Shown: one piece after another, positions 24,666 to 31,160 of the stretch | Layout: every line of letters begins with the position of its first letter | Numbering within the stretch: position 1 is the stretch's first letter | IMG/VR virus record: IMGVR_UViG_3300025326_000029 | Location: 1 to 64,000 of that record | Strand: one strand, 5' to 3' | From: a virus | Length of the DNA stretch: 64,000 bases | The notes under the pieces: generated by a model | What the model was told of the DNA's origin: nothing | The model's input: only the letters and a program-made list of their open reading frames with translations | Databases searched by the model: none | Made by a program: the position numbers and the translations under genes

Positions 24666-25909
24666 GCACCTCCGTTAACGACTCTTGGAGCAAACGATTT
24701 TTCTAGCGACCATTCAGAAAAGTCCATATATTCCATGTCCCAGTGCATCAATACTGGAGGGCAGAGATCGCCGTCTCTATTTTTTAGAATTCTTACTTCC
24801 ATCCTTTTTTCTTCTCGCATCTCTTTCGTTTGATGAAGACCGAAAACAATATCAGAATCTTGTCCGATTGATCTTGCATAAGCAATATTATCAAGTTGAG
24901 CGCCAACGTTAAAGCTGGCAATATTCGTCTGGGCGACGCCAAAATAAGGAATGCGAAGAGAGCGTGCGCTCCACTTCAATTGACCAGTGATGTGTGTGAC
25001 TCGCTCCCAAAGCGAAGCTCCAGAAGTTTTAGGAGCGTCAAGCAGAGAAATATAATCTATTCCGACTAAATCAGGTCTATATTTTACAGCTTCTGCGTAA
25101 ACTCTATCAACCGTCGCCTTTCCCAAATTATCAAGTATGATAATATCATTAGAAGCATTTTTAGCTTTTTCAGCGGCTGCTTGCAGTCGTTCAATATCGT
25201 TTTTTTCAAGATTGCCAGACTTAAGTGCTCTATATTCAACTCTAGCAGCCATTGCATCAAGTTTTCTCAAGATAGCAGATGCTTCCATCTCTAATGAAAT
25301 CAAGAGAGGTTTATATCCTTCGCAGTAGGCGCTAAAAAAAATGTGCAACAATAGCGACGATTTTCCAGATCCCTGCCATCCGACAATAGACACATATTCA
25401 TGCGGGCGTATCCCCAGCGTTAATTCATTAAAAGTAGGTATACCTAGAGTGAGTCCACGACTGGTCCGCTCAAGATATTTTGCTAGCCTTGTGTCAGCAT
25501 GTTTATATTGAGAAACAAGCGAGCTAGGAAGCGCTTTAGCTAATTGTCGCGCCGCATCGTAAAAAATTGAGTCAATATTGTTCACTCGCTCATCTTCTGT
25601 TGCCTGTATTACTTCACGAAGCGATTCTATTGCCATCCTACGTTTTACCTCACGAAAAAAACAATCTCTAACGTAAGACAGAGGATCAGAAACAATTGGA
25701 AGCTCCCAATCAGGAAAAGCATCTGTAACGGCTCGTATCGATGGACAAGCATTGTACTGACGCTTGTATTCAACAAGATGGGACCAAACTTTAGCGCAGG
25801 CAGAATCTTTAAAATGGTGCTCCTCCACACCATACGTAATAAGCTCTTCCAGCATCCCGGTGTGAACACACTTCGAGAGAAGCCTGTGTTCAATATCACC
25901 TATCACCAT
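24662..25909 (-). CDS. dnaB: DnaB-like replicative helicase
   Basis: A 415-aa protein. Residues 1-130 match a reduced DnaB N-terminal domain (IEHRLLSKCVHTGMLEELIT...). The RecA-fold motor begins TLGIPTFNELTLGIRPHEYV. Walker A is GWQGSGKSSLL (177-187), the motif-1a-like segment is LLISLEMEASAI, Walker B is LVGIDYISLLDAP, and the motif-4 region is SIGQDSDIVFGLHQ. It is coupled by a 7-nt overlap to the upstream initiator gene. As a hexamer it would unwind the fork, loaded by the initiator protein. Confidence 0.92.
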   Translation of the reverse strand: MVIGDIEHRLLSKCVHTGMLEELITYGVEEHHFKDSACAKVWSHLVEYKRQYNACPSIRAVTDAFPDWELPIVSDPLSYVRDCFFREVKRRMAIESLREVIQATEDERVNNIDSIFYDAARQLAKALPSSLVSQYKHADTRLAKYLERTSRGLTLGIPTFNELTLGIRPHEYVSIVGWQGSGKSSLLLHIFFSAYCEGYKPLLISLEMEASAILRKLDAMAARVEYRALKSGNLEKNDIERLQAAAEKAKNASNDIIILDNLGKATVDRVYAEAVKYRPDLVGIDYISLLDAPKTSGASLWERVTHITGQLKWSARSLRIPYFGVAQTNIASFNVGAQLDNIAYARSIGQDSDIVFGLHQTKEMREEKRMEVRILKNRDGDLCPPVLMHWDMEYMDFSEWSLEKSFAPRVVNGGA

Positions 25910-27354
25910 TTCTCCACTGAAGTATTACCATCAGGAAGCCAACCAGGCTCCTCTTTCTCAGGATAAATAATGCCATCAGGAAGCCAACTGTCTTCTGGCT
26001 CTCCAAGCGTTATAAACTTTTGCCGCCTTCTTTCCTCTTCAGGTATGCCACTCACAAGAAACTGTTCGAATTCATCCATAAAGCTTCCTACTGGCTCTCT
26101 AAACTCAGGGCGCGTAGGTGGCTCTGATAAGGGTTGAACAAAATAAGCAGGACGCTGAAGTTCTGTCGCTTGCTCTGCATATGTTTCCTCTTCTTCCTTC
26201 TCTGCCACCATATCTTCTTCAGCCAACGTTTTCCACATGTTATCTTCACAAGCTGTTTTCCTTATTACAGCTTGTTCAATCTTTTTATCTCGCTCAAGAT
26301 TGATATTGCACTCCCTCAATTGCTCATACTTCTCACAAATATAAGCTTCATAAGCCTCTTTCAACTCATCCTCTGTCATATCTCTCCCCACTAACTCTTG
26401 TTCTAAATCATCAAGAACATCCATTATTATTGTATTATGAGTATTATAAGCATCACTCTCCATTTTAAATTTATGATACTCCTCCTCAATTTCTTCATCC
26501 CAGTACTCTTCCTGATTTATACTAAGTTGGTAACTGCTAACATCGTTTCTTTTCCTAGAGCAAATGTCACCGGCTGAAGCTTGCCGAGCTTCCACAGCTT
26601 CGCGTGTTTCTAGGAAGGAGCGAACTGAGGCCGAGCAGAGCGAGGCCGAAGCTTCGCTCGTTACTAGGAAGGTGGATGAGAGAGTGGCCGGAATTTGAAT
26701 TTCTCGCGCGCGCGTGTCTCGTTCTCTTGGTTCGTTAGAACCAAGAGTCTCGTGTTCTTCCTTCCCCGTAGGGGAAGTCTCGTACATAGTGTTCATGAGA
26801 TCGCTGCCATAGTGTTCATCCATAGTGTTCATGGCTGTTGTCTTCTCTGGCGACCGGAACAACTCTTCTGTTGCCTTCTGTGCAGACAAATACTGCCTAG
26901 CAACCGTCTCTTTAGCCGTCCGGTAGCGTCCGTTGCGACGGGTCGGGGGACCATCTTGGAACGCCTCCGGCCTCACGTAGATCACACCGTGGCTCCGGCA
27001 TTTGTGTGTTAGGCTACGCCAGCGCCAGATGTGCTGACGCTGAATCAACCCGGTTTGCTCTGCAAGGCGGAACGTTCTTCTCACCGCCTGCTCGCTGATC
27101 GAGAGATCGCCTGCGATCCGACTGATACTGGTGTAAACAGCAAAACCCATTTTTGGGCTTGCATAGCGAAGCAGGATCTGCAATAATCGTTTCCGGTAGA
27201 ACTCGGGCAACCGCAGGAACGGCGCCGTGTCCATGACGTGCTGCACGAACCTCGTGGTTGTCCGAACGTGATACTCTGGACGCCTAGAAACTTCGATCAG
27301 CGGCAAGAGTTCATCCATAACGAACTCAACCTGAGGGGATTTTCTATTAGTCAT
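25903..27354 (-). CDS. Putative replication initiator / helicase loader with winged HTH
   Basis: A 483-aa protein, first gene of the replication module, with AAGGAGG 4 nt before its ATG. Residues ~30-110 contain a winged-HTH (ISRIAGDLSISEQAVRRTFR, then LAEQTGLIQRQHIW). The middle (~150-270) is low-complexity and coincides with the DNA repeat cluster at 26.6-26.83 kb. The C-terminal half is highly acidic and helical and ends with two WLPDG motifs (DSWLPDG and PGWLPDG) 18 residues apart, which could be helicase-contact peptides. The layout of DNA-binding N-terminus, origin inside the gene, and helicase gene next recalls lambda O/P-type initiation. Assignment rests on context and HTH, not on a recognised Rep family. 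Confidence 0.7.
   Translation of the reverse strand: MTNRKSPQVEFVMDELLPLIEVSRRPEYHVRTTTRFVQHVMDTAPFLRLPEFYRKRLLQILLRYASPKMGFAVYTSISRIAGDLSISEQAVRRTFRLAEQTGLIQRQHIWRWRSLTHKCRSHGVIYVRPEAFQDGPPTRRNGRYRTAKETVARQYLSAQKATEELFRSPEKTTAMNTMDEHYGSDLMNTMYETSPTGKEEHETLGSNEPRERDTRAREIQIPATLSSTFLVTSEASASLCSASVRSFLETREAVEARQASAGDICSRKRNDVSSYQLSINQEEYWDEEIEEEYHKFKMESDAYNTHNTIIMDVLDDLEQELVGRDMTEDELKEAYEAYICEKYEQLRECNINLERDKKIEQAVIRKTACEDNMWKTLAEEDMVAEKEEEETYAEQATELQRPAYFVQPLSEPPTRPEFREPVGSFMDEFEQFLVSGIPEEERRRQKFITLGEPEDSWLPDGIIYPEKEEPGWLPDGNTSVEKW
26596..26671. repeat. Pair of 22-bp direct repeats inside the initiator gene
   Basis: Two copies at 26596-26617 and 26650-26671 share AGCTTCGC, GTT and CTAGGAAG blocks and differ at three positions. 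Their starts are 54 bp apart. They are in the same reading frame (peptides FLETREA and FLVTSEA), so protein-level duplication is possible. They border the palindromes and iterons further right and may belong to the same origin-like region. Confidence 0.6.
26714..26783. repeat. Three GTCTCGT repeats phased ~31-32 bp, alternating with palindromes
   Basis: GTCTCGT occurs at 26714-26720, 26745-26751 and 26777-26783, i.e. every three helical turns on one DNA face. Between copies 1 and 2 is a perfect 10-bp inverted repeat (CTCTTGGTTC, loop GTTA, GAACCAAGAG; 26722-26745). Between copies 2 and 3 is a perfect 7-bp inverted repeat (CTTCCCC, GTA, GGGGAAG; 26761-26777). The regular 7-mer plus hairpin unit lies in a low-complexity part of the initiator gene and looks like a protein-binding array. 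Confidence 0.7.
26785..26832. repeat. Three 12-bp iterons (CATAGTGTTCAT), putative origin element
   Basis: Perfect copies start at 26785, 26808 and 26821. On the coding (minus) strand each reads ATGAACACTATG. Copies at 26785 and 26821 encode MNTM, while the middle copy is in a different frame and encodes part of DEHYG. Conservation of the DNA across two frames argues for selection on DNA rather than on protein. This is typical of initiator-binding iterons within an initiator gene. Confidence 0.7.
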
Positions 27355-27393
27355 GGTGCCTCCTTCTCAGCGCGGGTTACATGGATGACAAAA

Positions 27394-27435
27394 GGGGGAG
27401 CGAAGCCCGTGCGGCTCTCGCTCCCCCCTTTTTTT
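27394..27435 (+). terminator. Strong intrinsic terminator
   Basis: A 10-bp GC stem (GGGGGAGCGA / TCGCTCCCCC), continued after a one-base bulge by an AGCC/GGCT inner stem around a 5-nt loop. Seven T follow on the plus strand (27429-27435). On the minus strand it is followed by TTTTG, so it could work in both directions. It isolates the start of the replication operon from transcripts arriving from 29 kb and marks the left end of the GC-rich plus-strand island. Confidence 0.85.
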
Positions 27436-27449
27436 CATGATGTTGAGCG

Positions 27450-27517
27450 GGTAGCTGCGAAGAACGTGTCCCAAGCCACCACATCAGACCCGCCAGTTTA
27501 TCATCATTCGAGCTACC
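27450..27517. promoter_or_regulatory. Inverted GGTAGCT / AGCTACC pair in divergent intergenic region
   Basis: GGTAGCT (27450-27456) and its complement AGCTACC (27511-27517) flank a 54-bp spacer. They lie in the only region where a minus-strand and a plus-strand operon diverge (27355-27563). They may be operator half-sites or looping sites. No convincing -35/-10 pair was found here. Low certainty. Confidence 0.25.
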
Positions 27518-27563
27518 GGCCTAGAGAACTATTGTCATCTTTTGTCTACGGCGGAAGGGACTC

Positions 27564-27749
27564 ATGAGCATCACTCACACTTGGCCGGGAGAGAGTGACA
27601 TGCGTCAAGCGATAGCCGAGCTAGAGGTCTTGCTAGGCGAGACTCCAGACATCACTGCTGAGGTCAAGGCGTACATTGAAGTTCTTGACGCCTTCGACAA
27701 GCTCACCGCAGCCCTCAAACGTTTCGATGATCTCAGAAAGAGGTCATAG
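27564..27749 (+). CDS. Island gene 1: small helical protein
   Basis: A 61-aa protein (MSITHTWPGESDMRQAIAEL...), all-helical and charged. ATG is preceded by GGAAGGG. First gene of a five-gene plus-strand cluster with GC-rich composition unlike the flanking modules. No known family. A possible small regulator or antitoxin-like helical dimer, without direct evidence. Confidence 0.55.
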   Translation: MSITHTWPGESDMRQAIAELEVLLGETPDITAEVKAYIEVLDAFDKLTAALKRFDDLRKRS

Positions 27750-27817
27750 GCGCTGTTCCTGATGGCGCCGCTCTCACCCTCCCCCTCGAGGGCGGCGTCT
27801 CCTTCACCCACGATCTT

Positions 27818-27860
27818 CCGCCGATCCGCTCTTCCTGGAGATACAAATGCGGATCGGCGG
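27818..27860 (+). promoter_or_regulatory. Long inverted repeat just upstream of a ribosome binding site
   Basis: A perfect 12-bp inverted repeat (CCGCCGATCCGC, 27818-27829, and GCGGATCGGCGG, 27849-27860) with a 19-nt loop. It sits directly before AGAAGGAGGT, the ribosome binding site of the gene at 27879. Outer ACGAT/ATCGT bases could extend the stem so that the site falls in an internal loop. Possible translational control hairpin. Confidence 0.5.
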
Positions 27861-27878
27861 AGAAGGAGGTCATCGTAG

Positions 27879-28070
27879 ATGGCCACTACAGATGACGAAG
27901 TCTGCATCCGCGTCGACAGCGAGCACCTTGATTCCCTGCTCGCGGCCTACCGGCTGATCGGCGCCATCGCCGAGGTGTCGCCGCTCAACCGCACCTACAC
28001 GCAGACGCTCGACGATCTCGACGAGCTGATCGGCCGCGTCCGCTACGAGATGCTGCGCAGCACGCCATGA
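27879..28070 (+). CDS. Island gene 2: small acidic helical protein
   Basis: A 63-aa protein (MATTDDEVCIRVDSEHLDSL..., then LDDLDELIGRVRYEMLR). A strong AAGGAGGT lies 8 nt before ATG, at the foot of a long hairpin. Its TGA overlaps the next ATG (ATGA). No recognisable domain; a helical bundle is expected. GC-rich third codon positions contrast with the replication genes on either side. Confidence 0.6.
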   Translation: MATTDDEVCIRVDSEHLDSLLAAYRLIGAIAEVSPLNRTYTQTLDDLDELIGRVRYEMLRSTP

Positions 28071-28507
28071 ACAGCTATCCATCGCAACCCCGCGCCTTTG
28101 GCTGGATTGCGGTCTGGGTTCTCGCGCTGATTCTGCTCTTCGGCTCAATCGGCATCGGCCTTTGGGTCTTCGGCGTGTTCACGGCTGATATCAGAGGCGC
28201 CGGGAATGCGATCAAGCAACGTCAATCGGCGGTAAATCGCATCCAGAAGCAGGAGTTGTTCGAGCAACTCGCCGCCGACTATGAAGGCTACCTCAGCAAG
28301 ATCGCCATCGCCGAGGGCGCGCTAACGCAGGCAGCAAAGACAGGGGATAGCGTCAATGCTGGGCTGCGCCAGACCGAACTCCTCGGCCTTCGCCAGACCT
28401 GCGTTGACGCTGCCCAGCAGTTCAACGCCGAGTCACGCAAGTACACGGCTCGCATCTGGAAATCGGCCGGTCTTCCCCTGACCCTCGATCCGGCTGACTG
28501 TCGCTAG
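28067..28507 (+). CDS. Island gene 3: membrane-anchored periplasmic/extracytoplasmic protein
   Basis: A 146-aa protein with one N-terminal membrane segment (residues ~10-35: WIAVWVLALILLFGSIGIGL). A helical extracytoplasmic domain follows (IKQRQSAVNRIQKQELFEQL and onward). Two cysteines (in LRQTCVDA and the terminal DPADCR) could form a disulfide. The architecture resembles LemA-like or small membrane-tethered helical proteins. Coupled to the previous gene by ATGA. May act in the cell envelope, e.g. superinfection exclusion, but this is speculation. Confidence 0.6.
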   Translation: MNSYPSQPRAFGWIAVWVLALILLFGSIGIGLWVFGVFTADIRGAGNAIKQRQSAVNRIQKQELFEQLAADYEGYLSKIAIAEGALTQAAKTGDSVNAGLRQTELLGLRQTCVDAAQQFNAESRKYTARIWKSAGLPLTLDPADCR

Positions 28508-28516
28508 GAGGGCGAA

Positions 28517-29044
28517 ATGAGAAGGTTCATCATCATCGCGAGTGCGATTCTGATTGTCAGTGTGGTCGGCGCTAGCTATGCGTTTGCTGGCAAGCCGGAC
28601 TGGTTCAAGCAGCAAGAGCTTGTGTCAGATTCGATCGCAAAGCAGCAGATCGCCGCAGTGCCCTATCCGCAGGCGCAGATGCGCGACTCGCTCGAGCGGC
28701 GCAATCTGCGCGAGCGGCTTCTACGCTTCAACAAGCCGCAGAAGATCGGTTACCTGTACCTGATGTCATTCGGCAAGTTCGTCGGCTACTACGTGGTCAA
28801 GGGAAAGATCAGCTCAACGCAGTCGCAGATGACGAACTTGGTACAGACGTGGGAGGCAAGCAAGGACCAGGATACTATCGTGCCGTCGGTTGGCGACGAC
28901 GGTTCCTTTGGCGAGAACGAGGGCGGCTCGGCTGGGATCTTCTTCTTTACCGCTCAAGGCGTTCTCGTTGAGACGACGCTGGATTGGGTCTACTCCGATG
29001 CACCGCTGAACGTCGATGTTCCTAACCTGCTCAAGCGGCCATGA
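28517..29044 (+). CDS. Island gene 4: exported protein
   Basis: A 175-aa protein with a clear Sec signal peptide (MRRFIIIASAILIVSVVGAS then YAFAGK, predicted cleavage after AFA). AGGAGG lies upstream of ATG. The mature part has LRERLLRFNKPQKIGYLYLM and FGKFVGYYVVKGKISS, a pattern I associate with uncharacterised proteins scattered in phages and plasmids of several bacterial groups. A Gly/Ser-rich loop and a hydrophobic strand end the protein. With the preceding membrane protein it suggests an envelope function for the island. Confidence 0.65.
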   Translation: MRRFIIIASAILIVSVVGASYAFAGKPDWFKQQELVSDSIAKQQIAAVPYPQAQMRDSLERRNLRERLLRFNKPQKIGYLYLMSFGKFVGYYVVKGKISSTQSQMTNLVQTWEASKDQDTIVPSVGDDGSFGENEGGSAGIFFFTAQGVLVETTLDWVYSDAPLNVDVPNLLKRP

Positions 29045-29223
29045 GCGCGCCCTACGCCTGCGAGTTGTGCGGCAGCGACCACAAAAGCGGTCGCGAGTGG
29101 CTGGTCTGGGCCTCATTCGATAGGCAACCCAAGCGCATCCGGGTGTACCTCTGCGACCTGTGTTTGGACGAGGTCGCTCGCGGACAAGTGCCGGGAGTCA
29201 GTTCTTCTTGGGAATGGAGCTAA
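29041..29223 (+). CDS. Island gene 5: small zinc-finger protein
   Basis: A 60-aa protein overlapping the previous stop as ATGA. Two CxxC pairs (YACELCGSDH and YLCDLCLDEV) ~29 residues apart form a zinc ribbon or knuckle. It ends at the exact point where the minus-strand modification cassette begins (convergent overlap of 4 bp). No terminator hairpin was seen at this end of the island. Confidence 0.6.
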   Translation: MSAPYACELCGSDHKSGREWLVWASFDRQPKRIRVYLCDLCLDEVARGQVPGVSSSWEWS

Positions 29224-29504
29224 CTAAATGTTACGTTGTCGTTGGCTATCGTCACGGTCCAACCAACATCGCGGAATTGCTGTGCTACTTGTTGAACGGC
29301 TGTGCGCCCAGCTCTCAAGCGACAAGTCTTGAGAATTCTACCAAATTCTGAATCTGCGGCTCCTTCTAAGAGTTCTACCGAACCACCAGGAGTCCATTCT
29401 TCCTGAAGTTTAACATTAATTGCTTGAACTAGACTGTCTATAGCATTTTCTGTTCGCTCTTGTGAAAATGCTGTAGCTTCTATTTTCGTTAATGGCTCTA
29501 CCAT
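29220..29504 (-). CDS. Hypothetical protein at end of modification cassette
   Basis: A 94-aa protein. ATG at 29504 (MVEPLTKIEATAFSQERTEN) is chosen because AAGGA lies 9 nt upstream; an ATG at 29513 is too close to it. Alpha/beta in style, with SEFGRILKTCRLRAGRTAVQ and a terminal strand DVGWTVTIANDNVTFS. A protein of similar size and ending occurs at 35708 in the tail block, but the sequences are not clearly related. Function unknown. Confidence 0.6.
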   Translation of the reverse strand: MVEPLTKIEATAFSQERTENAIDSLVQAINVKLQEEWTPGGSVELLEGAADSEFGRILKTCRLRAGRTAVQQVAQQFRDVGWTVTIANDNVTFS

Positions 29505-29523
29505 TATTATCATTCCTTTTTTA

Positions 29524-30003
29524 TTAAGCTAGTCGATAACCTTCCGCGCAAATAACAGCAGGTGGGTCACCATCAGCTACAAGTGTTATATTTTCAAAAT
29601 CTGCTTCTCGCATTTTCTTCTTGAGCAACGTCGTTGTGAATCCCGCCATATGAACATCAAACTCGTCTTTACGATGACCGCCAAAGATATAATAAACAGC
29701 CATTTCTTCGTCAATTTCTCCACTAAGAAGCGCTTCTGCTTGCCACTCTAAATTAGGCACTTCTAAATATATACTTCCTCCTGTGTTCAACAACTGCCAC
29801 CAAATTCTTAATATCGAGACTGTTTCTGTGTAACTAAAATGCTCTAAAAGATGACAGGCTCGCACTTTGGTGCAGCTATTAGCAGGTACATAATTAAGAA
29901 TGTCTCGTGCGTCGCAAATGAATTCAATATCAGGCAGCGAGCGAATATCTTGATGCGTATAGCCAGGATATGGACGGTCCCCTGATCCTAGTTCTAGCTG
30001 CAT
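29524..30003 (-). CDS. SAM-dependent methyltransferase (class I)
   Basis: A 159-aa protein. LELGSGDRPYPGYTHQDIR (residues ~3-21) is the SAM-binding glycine loop plus acidic strand 2. FICDARDILNYV and ACHLLEHFSY supply the next conserved strands, and GGSIYLEVPNLEW is the late strand. Short bacterial methyltransferases of this type usually act on sugars or small glycans. The third methyltransferase in the cassette, 3 nt downstream of the second. Confidence 0.8.
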   Translation of the reverse strand: MQLELGSGDRPYPGYTHQDIRSLPDIEFICDARDILNYVPANSCTKVRACHLLEHFSYTETVSILRIWWQLLNTGGSIYLEVPNLEWQAEALLSGEIDEEMAVYYIFGGHRKDEFDVHMAGFTTTLLKKKMREADFENITLVADGDPPAVICAEGYRLA

Positions 30004-30006
30004 AAT

Positions 30007-30525
30007 TTACGCTCTTATCGCCCAGATAGAGTAGGCTTCACGACGTTCTTCATCCTGGAATAACTCTTTGATGTTCCAACTTGATTCTTTCATCACGAGT
30101 TCAATGAGTTCTCTGTCCCACCCGAAAAGATGCTCTCGCGGGACTGGCGGTAGAGTTGCTTCATCTACTGAACGCCAGTTTGTAAGTTGATCGTCGCAGG
30201 GAATAGTAACACAAAGTTTTTGTGCAACTCTTGAGGCTTCTGTTAGCGCTCGAGTAGCTTCAGAACGAGAAAGATGTTCCAAGATCTCACACATCACCAC
30301 GAGTTCTGCTGAATTGTCTTCGAACGGCCAAGTCTTGGTGGCATCCATCACTATATCGATTGCGATGGAGCCGCCCATATCAAAGTCTGTCTCTAAGATG
30401 TCGCAATTGAGAACGCGAGCACCAAAGCTTGCTTTGAGTCTAGCGGGATCTTCTTTCGAGCCGACATTCAGAACGACACCTTCTGTTCGAGAGACGCACT
30501 CCCATTGCCAAGCTAGCCTATCCAT
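30007..30525 (-). CDS. SAM-dependent methyltransferase (class I)
   Basis: A 172-aa protein. The SAM motif VVLNVGSKEDPARLKASFGA lies around residues 17-36, followed by NCDILETDFD, IDIVMDATKTWPFEDNSAEL and the VVMCEILEHL motif. It overlaps the FkbM gene by 13 nt. Sequence style is close to glycan or small-molecule methyltransferases in polysaccharide clusters. The acceptor is unknown. Confidence 0.8.
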   Translation of the reverse strand: MDRLAWQWECVSRTEGVVLNVGSKEDPARLKASFGARVLNCDILETDFDMGGSIAIDIVMDATKTWPFEDNSAELVVMCEILEHLSRSEATRALTEASRVAQKLCVTIPCDDQLTNWRSVDEATLPPVPREHLFGWDRELIELVMKESSWNIKELFQDEERREAYSIWAIRA

Positions 30526-31160
30526 TCACGCTTGAAACCGAACTCGATGCAATGTTCAATATTGGGACCTTTCATCGTAACCATCTCTGTCTCAAAGCCT
30601 AATGCAGCAATGTCTCTAAGACACTCAAGTGGTTCGTACTCATAATGTGTCTCAACGCTGAGGCAACGTACTTGTTTGATCCATTGTGCGTTAATAGAAG
30701 ACTCAAATAAACTTCTTTCCATACCTTCAATGTCGAATTTCATAAAATCAATAGTTTTACCACTTAGATTTGCGAAGTCGAGAAAAGAATCGAGCGTTAA
30801 ACAGCTTTGACCTTTATCTGAATCTTCTGCCTGCACGATGTTGTGCATATTTGTTGCAGGAGAATCGTAGCGACACCAGCCGTCCCAAATGGCGATACCT
30901 ATGTTGTAGACAGTCGCTTGCTTGTAAGCGGTTAAGTTCTCTACAGCAAGCTCCCAGTTGCCTCGATCAAGTTCCGCGCCAATTACTTTGGCCTCTGGGA
31001 ATTTTTTACAGTAATCGATCATCGTTAGGCCGATATTAGCGCCTAGATCAACGATCAGTTTAACGTCTTTAAGCCAGTTTGGTGGGAGATGGAAGCCATA
31101 TTCAACATCTACCGCTGTACATTTATCTGTATCGTCGCGCAGTCTTACCATAATGCCCAT
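30513..31160 (-). CDS. FkbM-family methyltransferase
   Basis: A 215-aa protein. DVKLIVDLGANIGLTMIDYC is the FkbM SAM loop. VIGAELDRGNWELAVENL, then CLTLDSFLDF and IDFMKFDIEGMERSLFESSI (with the characteristic KxDIEG) confirm the family. FkbM enzymes O-methylate sugars or polyketides; in phage cassettes they commonly accompany glycosyltransferases. ATG at 31151 is an alternative start. It overlaps the glycosyltransferase gene upstream. Confidence 0.88.
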   Translation of the reverse strand: MGIMVRLRDDTDKCTAVDVEYGFHLPPNWLKDVKLIVDLGANIGLTMIDYCKKFPEAKVIGAELDRGNWELAVENLTAYKQATVYNIGIAIWDGWCRYDSPATNMHNIVQAEDSDKGQSCLTLDSFLDFANLSGKTIDFMKFDIEGMERSLFESSINAQWIKQVRCLSVETHYEYEPLECLRDIAALGFETEMVTMKGPNIEHCIEFGFKREWIG

